From assembly GCA_001579985.1 (NCBI GenBank), contig LRSR01004961.1:41424-105423 (forward strand): a stretch of 64,000 nucleotides of DNA, read 5' to 3'. The translations under genes were made by a program, and so were the position numbers. Each line of letters starts with the position of its first letter. The stretch's first letter is position 1. The notes below the pieces were generated by a model, which worked only from the letters and a program-made list of their open reading frames with translations, did not search any database and was not told where the DNA came from. Of the stretch, positions 10,603 to 22,024 are shown in pieces. Source of the DNA: Hypsibius dujardini (Eukaryota > Tardigrada > Eutardigrada > Parachela > Hypsibiidae).

Positions 10603-12985
10603 ATGGATGACTTGACGGGAGGAAGATCAGACGGGGAAGGATCCTCCATCCCTCACCTTACGCAGGCGACTAACTTCCCGCCGCCCGCCGTGGACACCAA
10701 CAAGGACGCCTGGCCAACGGGACCGAAAGCCTACGAAATCAAGAATGTCATCGGGATGGGAGCCAGTGCCCAGGTCTATTCAGCCATTTGTCTCCCGCGG
10801 AATCAACGCTGCGCCATTAAACGCATAAACCTGGAGAAGGTCTCCACCAACATGGAGGAGCTGTGTAAGGAGATTCAGGCGATGAGTCTGTGTAACCACG
10901 AGAATGTCGTCACTTACTACACTTCCTTTGTGGTGGAGGAAGAGTTGTGGTTAGTCATCAAATTGTTGGCAGGTATGGCGCTCCATTTTTTTCGTGATGA
11001 TCCGTTGCTTGATTGATTGATGATGAGTCATTGTAATGGATTTATTTTCCTTTAGGCGGTTCCCTTCATGATATCATCAAGTATCGATTGGAGAACGAAG
11101 ATTGCCGGCATGGAATATTTGATGAGGCGACGATTGCGACGGTGTTGAAGGAGGTTTTAAGGGGATTGGAATACTTTCACAACAACGGTCAAATTCACCG
11201 CGACATAAAGGCTGGAAATATCCTCCTCGGAGAAGATGGGTCGGTTCAGATTGCCGATTTCGGTGTGAGTGCTTTTATCGCCAACTATGGAGGTGGACTG
11301 CGGGAGAATTGTCGACATACCTTCGTTGGCACGCCGTGTTTCATGGCACCTGAGGTAATGGCAAAGATGTGGATCATTGATTGTTTGATTTTTACTCATT
11401 ACTCTAATCTTCACTGTTCTATTTCTTTCCCGAACATTTTTCTCTAGTCTTATGTTGTTCCCTTTCGTGTGACAGGTAATGGAGCAAGTAGTTGGATACG
11501 ATTACAAAGCCGACATCTGGAGCTTTGGCATTACCGCGATTGAACTGGCCACTGGGAGAGCACCTTACCATAAATTCCCTGCGATGAAGGTAAGATGCAG
11601 GTACAATAAATAGAAAAGAGGCAAACCGGTTATAATAAAATGAACAATGGAAGAATGGGCAAAATCTCTCTTGGCGTAAGTTGAAATAAGTATTTCTTTT
11701 TTACCGGTGAAGGTGCTGATGTTGACGCTGCAGAACGAGCCACCGTCACTGGAAACAGGGGCGGAGATCAAGGACCAGTACAAGCACTACAGCAAGAACT
11801 TTCGGTAGGATACTGCCTGTTCTTATTTCTCAATATGCATGTGAACGTTAGTTTTGTTTGTGGTTTGCTGTTGCAATTGCGCTTTTTTGTCCTATCTGTT
11901 GGCCTTGCTTTTCCCTGTCGATTAAGTTTTGTCTTGTCCCGTCTTGTTTGTGTTGCTATTTTGTACAGGCTCTATTACTTGTGAACTGACCGATCTCTTC
12001 CACAACTTCGTTCTAACATGTTTTAGGAAGCTAATTGCAGACTGTCTCTACAAAGACCCAACCAAAAGACCCTCGGCCACAGAGCTCCTCAAGCATCCAT
12101 TCTTCAAAAAAGCCAAAGATAGGCGGTATCTCAAGGAGACTCTTCTCGATCACGGACCCGGCATGTACGTCAAGCCGTATGACGATCCAAACGACGGATA
12201 TCCCAAGTGAGTACTTATCTATGTGAACGAAAGTTTATATTGGCGTAACAGGGAAAAAAACACAAAATTTACACGATCCATTTCTTGTTCTTCCAGTAAT
12301 GACAAACACGGGAGCGGGAGATTCTTCCGGACTGTCAGCGGTGAATGGACCTTCACAGAAGACGAGGAATACGTGGAATCTAACGAAGACATTGCGCTTC
12401 CGGTAGATAGTCCCCTGGGCCTCTCCAATGGCTCCTTAACTGAACCTGCCCGTACGTGGTGACATTCTTTTAACTTTGATATTTTTTGTGTACATTGCCT
12501 GAGCTTAAAAAAGGAGTTTGTCGCTTTTGCAGCTTGGACCACCGGTCAAATGGTCGGTTTCGTCCTTCGGGTTAGGAATCAGACGAGGGAACTGAATGAC
12601 ATTCGGTTTGAGTACACTCTCGGCGTGGACAACGCCGACGCCATCTCCAGCGAATTAGTCACTGCTGGCCTAGGTACCGTAGGATTTATTGAAATTGCTT
12701 CAGTTTAACTAGTAGTATAAGTAACTGATCTATGTTATCTACTTGACAGTTGATGGCCGTGATAGAATATCAGTGGCGGCGAATCTGCAGAAGACAATCG
12801 AGTCGCCACCCGTTTCCCGGTCCTTGGTGTTCCCGTTGAGCTCCGGCGTGCTGGCCAACGAGGTACCCGATGAGTCCTCCCTGCTGGGCTTTGCTCAACT
12901 CACCGTGCTAGGTATTTTCTCACCGACTGACGACTCTGCGGTAGAAGAGCAGAACAGCGTCGTCGAGCAGCAGCAAGAAGCGTGA
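10603..12985 (+). CDS. OXSR1/STK39: OSR1/SPAK-family STE20 kinase (OXSR1/STK39/Frayed orthologue)
   Basis: Eight exons (10603-10972, 11056-11354, 11476-11589, 11713-11804, 12027-12206, 12297-12451, 12533-12673, 12750-12985) join in phase to 528 residues, matching the usual length of OSR1. The kinase domain starts with the glycine loop [12 protein letters not shown], the lysine in CAIKRI, the catalytic [15 protein letters not shown], and the activation loop [12 protein letters not shown], whose threonine is the WNK target in the family. The C-terminal half has the conserved PF2/CCT region ([20 protein letters not shown] and [11 protein letters not shown]), which binds RFxV motifs in WNK kinases and cation-chloride cotransporters. 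The role by family is WNK-dependent control of Na/K/Cl cotransport and cell volume. PCFMAPE replaces the common PCWMAPE. The ATG at 10603 is the first in frame; an upstream GTG-led extension is not needed. Confidence 0.95.
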
Positions 12986-13706
12986 TGATCTTTTTTGTGT
13001 CATTAACTACCGCAACATACAGACTTTCTGCTTTGCTCATATTGGTTGGAAATATTGGCTGGCTGTCTTTGTTTCACTACTTTTGATGTGTTTGTGTGTT
13101 TCACGTTGAAAACTACCACGCGGCTTCTCGTTTGTCACTTGCAGGTTTGCTTCGAAGGCAACTTGCTATGGGCTTCTTCTAGTTACTGGTGCGAGTAAAT
13201 TAATAATGTACAACGCTCTGTTAGTTTTTAAGTCTCCATCTGCGACCTCCAAAATGCCAAACTTACTCACAATCACAGATATAAGGTAAAGAGAATGTGC
13301 AAATTGTGCTGCACGGTTCGCCAGGTAGGGAAGAAATGAAATGAGCACCCTTGATTGGATTTTCATTGGGGTGGGCGATGGGCTTGGAAGGGGCAGGACC
13401 CGCTGGTGCTGCAGGCAGATTTGTCACGTGACTGGCGGGACGCCATGATTTGTCTTTGGAGGTCCAATGCGTGCCTTGCTCATTCTTCATTGGGTCTCCA
13501 CTCTCTTCCAATCCTCCATTCATTTGCCATTCGCGGTTTTTGTTTTGTGGTGAATGAAAGAAACAAGGAGTGCTCCTTTTTATCGGACCGCCAAATAAAT
13601 ATTTATGCTTTCCCCTCAAGCCATTTGTTGTGGTTTTGAATGATCAACTTTTGTACAGCATTTAAAATAATATTTAACTGCTTGTCTGCAACGCAAATAA
13701 AGAAAG
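12986..13706. other. Intergenic spacer between the kinase and NF-YC genes
   Basis: No conserved coding pattern on either strand. It contains the kinase 3' end and the NF-YC promoter and leader. AATAAA at 13,594-13,599 and 13,695-13,700 lies close before the NF-YC start and so is probably not a kinase polyadenylation signal. Confidence 0.4.
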
Positions 13707-15310
13707 ATGTCATCGGGATCAGGAGTGACTTTCACGGCGCTTGCGCAGAGCCTGGCCAATTTACCTTCGGGCTCCACCATCGTCAGCCAGGACGGGACGT
13801 CGATCAGTTTGGATAATAATCAGCAGCTAGTGATCCAATCCGCGGGAGGAGCTGAGGAAACGGTCACAAGGGAATCTTCCGCTGAACAGCAGTTGAGGAC
13901 ATTTTGGCAGCGCCAAACCGACAAGATCCGCTCTATGAGGCCTGTGAGAATCATTTTACCATTTCATTTGTAGGCATTCCTGATCTACTGAAAGAGATTC
14001 TGACAAGCGACGAAAGTGCTGCGAACTAGTACTAGTTCTTAGTAATTAGTATTGACGTAAAAATGGTGCACCTGTGCATTGGAGTAATAGCTTGATTGAT
14101 TGATTAATCTCTTCCTCACACATGGGCACCTTGGCTAAATTTAAAATGATCGTTGAACATTGAGCGCTTGAATGGGTCTCTTTTTTTAATGGAAGATATC
14201 GCTTGATATGATTCCAAGATTGAATCATCAATGTGCGTGCCTGTATTTGAGTGGAGGATATAGTTTCTGTATTGCGTATCGTTTGTATACTATTACTTCG
14301 TTTGATTGATTGATTGAGGCTAACCAGGAAGCAACCACTGTAGCTTTATCAAGCTGAAGAGTCTGGTTCATTATTGTGCCGATTTTGAATGTTCATTTAG
14401 CTGCAGCTGTTTCTTCTTGCAGGAGGAATTCCGACACCAGGAGCTACCGCTGGCTCGGATAAAGAAGATTATGAAACTGGACGAGGATGTCGGGGTATGC
14501 TCAAATTGATTGACTTTGTCGCTCTGATTGATTGTGCCCGTGAGTTGCTTCTTTCTTTTTGTAGATGATCAGTTCTGAGGCTCCCGTGGTGCTGTCCAAG
14601 GCCTGCGAGATGTTCATTGAGGAGCTGACCCTCCGTGCGTGGCTCCATGTGGAGGAGAACAAGCGGCGGACGCTGCAGCGGAACGACGTGGCCACGGCGG
14701 TCAGCAAGTGCGACCAGTTTGATTTCTTGATTGATATTGTGCCGCGCGACGAAGTGAAGCCTAAGCCAACCACCAAGAACACGGTGAGCAGCCGCACAAC
14801 TCTTTCACATGTGTTTTCTTTCGTCTGACGTCTGACCGATGGTGACGTCATTTCAGCCTAGATCGGTGTCTGAGGTGCAGTACTACGTCCAGCAAGGCGG
14901 CGCTGCGTCCAGCCTGCCGTCGGCCGGCACCGGCGATTCTCAGCCGGAACGGACACAGACGCTCCCCATCATGGTCAACGGACCCGGTGGTGATGTCCAG
15001 CAGGCCAATGTAAGTCTTTCCTGAAGAGAGCTCCCTCCTGGTATGAACTGTTATGATTATAGTTGAACCTGTCTGCGAATCAATTGGAAGCGATTCGCAA
15101 CTACATCACCCAGCTCGGAATCCCAATTACTTCCTCCAACCAAATCGTCATCCAGGCCCCCACGCAAGGTTAGTTATCATTTGGGTTTGATTTGTGGGGT
15201 TTCCGATCAGTAGCAATTTCTGACCAACATCTCCAATAGGCGGGAATCAACTTCAAGTCTCCCTCAACTCACAACAATTGAATGCACAGAACTCTTCAGA
15301 CACGGAATGA
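13707..15310 (+). CDS. NFYC: NF-YC, histone-fold subunit of CCAAT-binding factor
   Basis: Six exons (13707-13943, 14423-14494, 14565-14783, 14857-15009, 15063-15168, 15240-15310) join in phase to 285 residues. Residues about 65-150 form the histone fold: [70 protein letters not shown] and [12 protein letters not shown]. These are nearly invariant in NF-YC, which pairs with NF-YB and then binds NF-YA and CCAAT boxes. The flanks are rich in Gln, Asn and Ser, as in the transactivation region of animal NF-YC. Introns 1 and 2 carry (TTGA)n arrays at 14,093-14,106 and 14,300-14,316. The gene follows the kinase on the same strand, with about 720 bp between. Confidence 0.95.
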
Positions 15311-17227
15311 AGCAGTAAATGTTAATCAGTGGGGACGCTCTTTCTCTTATCGATCTTAGCCCCTCTTCCCCGTTATTTTACCCAACTTTCCTTTTTCATA
15401 CTTGTTCTTCTTGCCTCCTTCGGAGGGAATAAGTGTAAGGTTGCACGCCAGACCTGTATTCATGTTTTTAAAGTGTTAGGTCAGTCCGTTGGCTGGTGGG
15501 TGGGACACACTTCTCCATCTCCTGAGGAGTCAAGTCCACGAGTTAATTTTTCATTACCATGAGACAAGTGTGAGCGCTCTCTCTCTCTTTCATTCCTCAT
15601 AAAGGAATGGTTGTACTGCTAGAGACGCCACGCAGACAATGCCGTCTGTGGTCTGGTCGGCAGTTCTGGCAAGGTCAGACAGTGGTATTGCTGTGCAGTG
15701 TGTTTAATTAGGCTAGCTGCTTAATTCAAGTATGGGCACACTGCGCTATTTATCTGGTTTATCTTTGGTTGGTAACATCCGGAGACCGGGGGACCGGTGT
15801 GTCTTGACTCTCTTTACTCTTACTCACTGCACTCTCTCTCCATTGAGTTATGCAAAGGATGCTTGAGAGTAGAGAAAGCCACGGGCTCATCACTTTATTA
15901 TGTACTGTACCATTGTAACACAGTATCCAGTGGCTCCAGCAAGCGAGTAGTGAGTGATGACGGAGGACGGACAAAAGTAGCTACTAGCAAAAACCGCTGC
16001 ATCGTCCAAATCCTACCGGTTCCGCTGTTTCGGGGCACGCCAACGCAAGAGACGTTATCCAACGTCCACCCGTCCGCCGGACCGACGAGTCGTCTTCTCG
16101 TCACACTGCGGATAATCTTATAACCATATCGCGCCGGATACGAGAGAGAGTGAAAGAGACACGCTATATTCCCCACTTGTTTTTCACGTCTTCTCTTTGC
16201 TTGTCCGATTTGGGTGCATGGGGTCCTCATTGTTGACCGACTCTCTCGCTGCCTCTGTCTGTCTCTGACTCTGTTGTAGTAAAACGTCTATTTTTAAAGA
16301 AAGCAATCTTGTTCGTCCTCTCATCTCCTGACTCCTAACCTATTCCGCCTACACCCCACCCGACATCGAGACATCATCATCATCATTATCATTCAGCATT
16401 GTTGACTTGTCTATTCCTTTTGTCATCATCATCATCATTGATTTCTAGCGCGAGGTCCATTCCTTCTCCCGCATAGCCGTTCGTTTATGAGCGCGTCTGC
16501 CGGGCATTTTTTTGGCCGACCTAGCATCTTCAGACACTTGCTACTGTCTGTCACTGATACGCTCGTGTGAGCTCTAGCTTCAGTAGCACCTATCATAAGC
16601 CTGTACTTAGTGGATCCATACATCTTCTACAAATCGGCGAGTTTTCATTGTGCCGTGCCGTCTACGGAAGTATTCCTGTGGACGTTGGGCACGATGCAAG
16701 TCTTGTCAACTAACGGTGCTCGGCTCTGCTACAGGATCTATCTTCTCGGCATACTCTACTGTGCCTCTCTTACGGAATGCATCCATCGGAGGTTTCACAT
16801 ACCATCCAGGAGTTTGGCCGTATTTGGACAAGATTTGGCAAGTTTCCTTAACGGATGATAGCTAAACTTCTACCTACAGTTTTAGATCGCAGTCATTATG
16901 TGCCAGCAAGCAAGCATAGATACCAGCGAACAAAATATCGCTGAATTATCAGACAGATCCTCAGCTCGATAGATTGAGACCGACAGGCAGCCAGCCAGCC
17001 AGATAGGTAGATAGGCCGACAGACTGGCAGGCAGACAGACAGACAGAGAAGCCGACAAACAAGACAGATAAACAAGCGCACATTCAGACAGAAGACAGGC
17101 AGACACAGGCAGACACAGATAAACGAGAAAGGCTTAAGCATAATCATTGACAAGCCAAACAGTCACTGCCAACAGTAAATCCTAGTATGTGAGTATATAT
17201 GAGTTATTAGATGATTAAATTTTTTAG
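15311..17227. other. Long spacer with microsatellites
   Basis: No supportable coding region. 16,373-16,440 has CATCAT repeats and 16,980-17,120 is a degenerate CAGA/CAGG tract. Upstream exons of the gene that continues at 17,228 must lie here or further left, but I could not identify them. Open frames such as 15,797-16,123 and 15,898-16,230 (-) overlap each other and show no domain pattern. Confidence 0.4.
16980..17120. repeat. Degenerate (CAGA)n/(CAGG)n tract
   Basis: About 140 bp of imperfect tetranucleotide repeats of the CAGA, CAGC and CAGG type. Related tracts occur at 1-80, and as the complement CTGT at 35,745-35,805, 40,265-40,328 and 49,704-49,721; most of these lie in introns or spacers. 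Confidence 0.8.
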
Positions 17228-20200
17228 GGACCTGATCAACTAGTGAACGTTTTACGGAGCCGAGGGGATAACTTAGCGGAAACTAACGCTCACCGGATAA
17301 TACTGTCTGTGGATACCGCATCTAACTTCATCAACGATGTGCTGGAGAGTGCGATGACAAAAACCTTCCATTCTGCCATTTCCTCCCGTGAAAATCTCTT
17401 CTTTTCCCTCCAACGAACCAGCAACGACTCACGGCGCATCTTCGAACTCGTCGACCGCGCCACCAATGTCGTTTCTGACACCGCTAAGAAGGCAAAAACG
17501 GAGATCAATGAGGCGATCAAAACGTCACTTGATCACCTGCGAGAGTCAATGAAGATCATCATACGGAACGTGCCGGAATCGAAACTAACCGACGTCAACA
17601 TTGCCGCAATCATCTCAAACGGACAGTATCGGATGGAAGGTGGGGTTTCTTTCGCAAAATTTGCACTGACGATCACAGCAAAAAACCGCCATGTTGGAAT
17701 AGGGCCATTAGAGAAAGCGTATTAAAGTTTTTCAATTACGGCAGTCGACTGGCTTCCCACTCGCTCCTTCATTTTGCGACGTCTCAAGTACACCGTTTTT
17801 GGGGTGACGCTATCGTACGGTGCGCGTTGGTGGTGGGCCATGAAGAGGGCGGCATTAGTCAATTTCTTTTGTTCCTTCTCCAGAAAGAGCCGATGAAGCA
17901 GCTTCACACCCGGTTGTGGCAAGTACCTCCCGCGAGGAGGTTTAGGAAGAAGCTTAGCCGGTAAAGGGACGAGGATCGTGTGGGACGTTGTAGGTGCAGA
18001 AGAACTCATCTCATCGAATGTAGGGATGGCAAAAAGTAAAATTAATCAATTTAACAATAGTTTCAAGATTTTTAGATTAGTCTCTTTAACTGATTTAGAC
18101 TTTTAATTTCGTTCTAGCCGATTGAACTGGCTAATTGTTTTAAATCTAATCACTCGACCAAGAAAACTAAAGCTATGAAAAAATAGTTTTTAAAGTTTTA
18201 GTTTTTTTTAGTTTAGTTAAATTAAATTTTCATTTTTAGCCATCTCTAGGCGTACTTCCGCTTATGTTCTTGGCTGAGGGAGACAGCGGGTGTTCCCGAT
18301 TTTAGTAGGCCGTCGGAATAGGACTTGGAATTTCGTTTCCAACCAGAATCTGAGAATCGTGATCAGATTCCGTGACCTGCACGATCTTGTTCATCTTCAT
18401 CAGTCTAATCTATAATGTTAAAGACGTGGTGTATGTCAAAGGTTACTATGCATGACAATGCAAGAACAATTATAGAAGTAGATTTGATGATAATGAGCTA
18501 CCGTTCCTGCTGGAGTTCCGGTGGCTTGTACAGAGGGTGCATAGTCTTCAAGTGAATCTTGACGTACGATGGATCGTGATGACTGTAGCAGAATTCTGGG
18601 ACAGGGTAGATACAGCCTCCCCACTCTGGGCCGACCCTGTTCAGCCTGTGACACGTGAGAGCGAATGTGTGTGGTCAGATTGCGACGCGATGTAAAGACG
18701 CTTCCGCAGCCCGGATGGGGACACAAGTTTGATTCCCTCTGCATAGCTATTTTCATCGTATTTTTATCGTTATTAACTAAATTTAAACAGAGAAACTTTC
18801 AGTCCGTGTATCTCCTTCGAAATACTACCCATGCGTTCAAACAATCGATCAATCAATCATTAGTCATACAATAGAGTGCCGTACCTGCAGACCGTAACGG
18901 TTCCGCGACCACCTCCTCGGCAGATGTCAGCTCCATAACGCTGGCTTCGACATAGGCCATGAGATGATCGGCAATGAGCTCGTTCGTATCGATATCCATC
19001 ATCTTGGATAGAACAGCTTGTCGGTAGTGGACAGCTAGGCCAGCGTCGAGGAAACAATCGGGCTTGTTAGCAGGCCAACTATTCCCTCCCACCTTTTCGA
19101 CCTTTCCTGATTCGGTGACCAACTTGGCAATGAGGTCGTCGTACAGCCGCTTCGTGGACGGATACAAATCGCCGGCACAAATCACTCGATGTCCAAGCAC
19201 TGCAACAATAAAGCATCAGTACGCGCCTGTTGTGCCTTCTAATCAATCAATCAATTTTTATGTAATACATGAAGATCACAGCCAATCAAGCAATCAACTA
19301 AAGAGAGACAATCAATACCTTGATACTTCCGAAGCAATTACTCCAGCCTCCCGTACAACCGGAGTGCGTGTGTGACATCAGCTTGACCCTTGGAGCAAGC
19401 GACGTAAGCGCCAATAACCGTCTCCGAGGCGCCTCCGATGACATATTTGAGGGTTAGATATTCAGTGTTGGCCCGAGTAGTCCTATCCGCCAAAAAAAAT
19501 TCTCCAAAATCACCTACGACTTGGGAGATGCCAAAGTCAGTATCCACCACCATTGCTACTCCACCTGCTTGTCTACCTCCATGCGCGATCGTTCGATACT
19601 GGTACCGGATTTGCATTCCATTGGGCAGGTGGGCAAAGACTCCTCCCTTGACTTGACATCTGTCAAAATGAATCCGACGCGTTGGCCGGCAGTGCGGTAG
19701 AGGTTACACAGTCTCCTCATTTCTTTCCGGTGTGGATACATGAGCCCAGTTTGACATTTCAATAGGTACTAATTAATTAAAACTGAATAATTATTGAGCA
19801 TTTCTGAGCGAAATAATGGAGAGCAAATGATAAGTAAAGACATGAAATTTAAATTTTTCTAGCTCGGGAAATGAAACTACGAACGGTCGCAAAATACTAT
19901 TACCTTTTTTCGGTTCTACAGGGAAATGTTAGCTCATACGCCGAGTTTAAAATATGAGTCAATCAACCAATCAAGTACAACATATCCCCTAAACAATTGA
20001 CAGGTGCGCAGCGCATGGGTTCTGCACTGTAGCACTAAGACATGATATTAGCAAGTGCAAAAGAACACTAATCTGCCTTCCCATTTGTTCAGTCTTGTCA
20101 CCACAAGAATTCATTTTCTTCACCATTTTCATTGTCACCCGCTCGTAAAGCGCTTCGTGGCAGGCCATCTAGATGCCCGAAATAATGATTTTTTTTTCCG

Positions 20201-21089
20201 GATAAAAGTGGTGGTGGAGAACTCTGGCCAACGGATCATCGACGCCATCCAGAGTTACCGGTCTCACTTCATCGCCATCGACAAAGACACGGGCAACGTC
20301 ATGGTCGACCCGGAAAGCAGCCAGGAAGCCACGGAAGCCGTCAAACACATCATCACCGCTGCCAAATCACAGATCCAGGAAGCTGTCTCTGGAAGTACAA
20401 GCTTTATTCTCTCCCGAATTCGAGACTGTCTGTCGAGCAATCTCAACGACGAGAGGGTCAACACCACCGCCACCACCGTCGGCAGTGTCATGGTCACTGT
20501 GTCCTTGGGAAATGGCTCTTCGGAGACATTCCAGGCGGAAGTGATAAGCGTCCATCAGACACAGATGGAGGACCCGTCAGACGATAAAATGGTCCAAATG
20601 GGTGAGATGCCGAAGCAGCAGACGGAAGGCAGTTGGACGACGACGGCGACAACGGCGTGGGAATCACCTATGGTCATCAACACACGATGGACGACAGCGA
20701 CTCCCTTGCCGATAGATGGCGCTGTTAATTCGACTGTCCTCGATAACAGCAGCGCTACCACAGCGTCACCCAATACAACAACCTCCCGCTTGATCAGCTG
20801 GCAGGATGACATTCCAAAGGGCTCATTCCCCGCCGTATTGGATGGGAATTTGAATTCAGAATCACAACTGAAAACGACAGAGACGCCGGTGGTGGCCATT
20901 ACCGAGCGAAGCGTCGACATTCTCGGAAACGTGACGAATGTTCCGTCCGATTTCAATACAACCGCCGCGACATCATCACTGGCGTCCACGTCCACTACAG
21001 TTACTACTACTATCCTCACGCAGGTCCCCCTAATACGTCGTCGCATTCAACAGATCAAGCCGATAGTGTCCGGCAAAGGTTCCCGTTAA
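17228..21089 (+). CDS. Ser/Thr-rich protein of unknown family, 5'-incomplete, with a nested locus in its intron
   Basis: Two exons, 17228-17639 and 20209-21089, fit together in phase 1 and give about 430 residues. The first follows a TTTTTTAG acceptor, so earlier exons are missing. The joined N-terminal half is helical and moderately charged (ATNVVSDTAKKAKTEINEAI; then RIIDAIQSYRSHFIAIDKDT). The second half is dominated by Thr and Ser, with many N-x-S/T sites, and ends in a basic RRRIQQIKPIVSGKGSR, which suggests an O-glycosylated extracellular or matrix protein. No signal peptide is visible because the start is missing. The 2.6-kb intron contains a small minus-strand ORF, a MITE and a broken zinc-finger gene. 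The two exons could instead belong to separate genes. Confidence 0.5.
17722..18009 (-). CDS. Small basic protein, 95 residues, unknown
   Basis: An uninterrupted minus-strand frame starts with ATG at 18009 and stops at 17722. It is basic throughout (LLPKPPRGRYLPQP, TVYLRRRKMKERVG) with no signal peptide or membrane segment. Size and composition are like small ribosome-associated or mitochondrial proteins, but I do not recognise a family. A hAT-like MITE begins 12 bp upstream of the ATG, so any leader and promoter would come from that element. It lies in the intron of the Ser/Thr-rich gene on the opposite strand. It could be a chance frame. Confidence 0.35.
   Translation of the reverse strand: MSSSAPTTSHTILVPLPAKLLPKPPRGRYLPQPGVKLLHRLFLEKEQKKLTNAALFMAHHQRAPYDSVTPKTVYLRRRKMKERVGSQSTAVIEKL
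18021..18248. mobile_element. hAT-like MITE
   Basis: A 228-bp AT-rich segment bounded by imperfect inverted ends: TAGGGATGGCAAAAAG on the left and the complement of TAGAGATGGCTAAAAATG on the right. TAGGGATGGC-type ends are typical of hAT elements. The expected 8-bp target duplication is not seen, so the outer boundary or the class could be wrong. No coding capacity. Confidence 0.55.
18302..19768 (-). pseudogene. Broken multi-exon gene ending in a C2H2 zinc finger
   Basis: Minus-strand exons 19768-19319, 19199-18885, 18746-18502 and 18409-18302 have good splice sites. The second gives an ordered domain (LGHRVICAGDLYPSTKRLYD and onward); the third one classical C2H2 finger, CPHPGCGSVFTSRRNLTTHI ending RSH. 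The first exon is open in one frame up to ILTDVK and in another from GGVFAHLPNGMQ onwards. The break is a tandem GTCAAGTCAAG: removing one 5-bp unit restores one frame and also makes the exon length fit the intron phase (445 = 3n+1). An in-frame TAA follows YGRLE before the donor. I do not recognise the N-terminal family. Two lesions suggest a pseudogene or an allele with lost function; assembly errors are possible. Confidence 0.6.
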
Positions 21090-22024
21090 GTTATTTTTAT
21101 TGTATTTTTATTAATTCGCTTTAATGACTCGCGCCTACTCTGTCACAATGCTATAAGCCTATGATAATATGTTAGCTGTACTACGATGTAGTAAAGATGT
21201 CTTTACTAAAACGGCCCTTTACGAAAAAGAAAAGGATGAAATATGGTTCGCGTATATGAATGTGTGCCTAATTTTGCACGGGATTCTTTTCGGTTGCACG
21301 TGACAAGCTCATTGATATATCGGTATGACGGTAGTCGTAAGAGAAAGTTACAGTGTAAATAACATCGGCGGGTATTGGTCAGTTGAAGGAAGGTCCAGCT
21401 GGTTGGAATTTCAACGTTCCGCGCCTGGGTGCAGAATTAAATGATGGACACAATCGGGCATGTGAAGCCTTCACTCGGTCATCATTCATCGCGAACGTCA
21501 AGTTTGAGCTTCGGAAATTGGCGTAAATGGGCAGTAAAGAGAGTGTCTTGACCAGCGCTTTTAGCCCCATGATCATATCACTTTAAATTTTGCACTTCAT
21601 AAACCCCTCTAACTAATGCCCCCTTCCCTATCATAGACGCTCTTATTTATAATGCCTTTTGACCCCCGCGCTCCTTTCTCTTTCGTGAGAAACACCATTA
21701 AAGAAGAGCGGGTAATGGGGACGTGCCGACCGATGCATAACCATTTCTTGCATCAACACAAAAGCTACCGTCTTGCAAGCGGTTCTTTCTATGAAAAAAA
21801 ATCATTTCGTTTCGAGGTATAAGTTTTTCTTAATTGCAAACAAACTTAATTGTCTCTGTACCAGGGTTTGTCTGCTTCTGAATAAATACAAATATCCCCG
21901 AAACGTTTTCATACTAGTATCAAATCAGTATATAGAGGAGTGTACACTACGTGTGTAAAATAACCGCGGGATTTTATCGGGACACCGGGAACACGCAATA
22001 AAAGATATATATACTCAAAGTTGA
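21090..22024. other. Intergenic spacer
   Basis: Between convergent genes. No coding pattern. It should hold the 3' ends of both neighbours. Confidence 0.4.

Noticed and set aside
20264-21046. Minus-strand frames opposite the Ser/Thr-rich exon
   Set aside because: Antisense shadows of the Thr codons (ACN read as NGT); no independent features.
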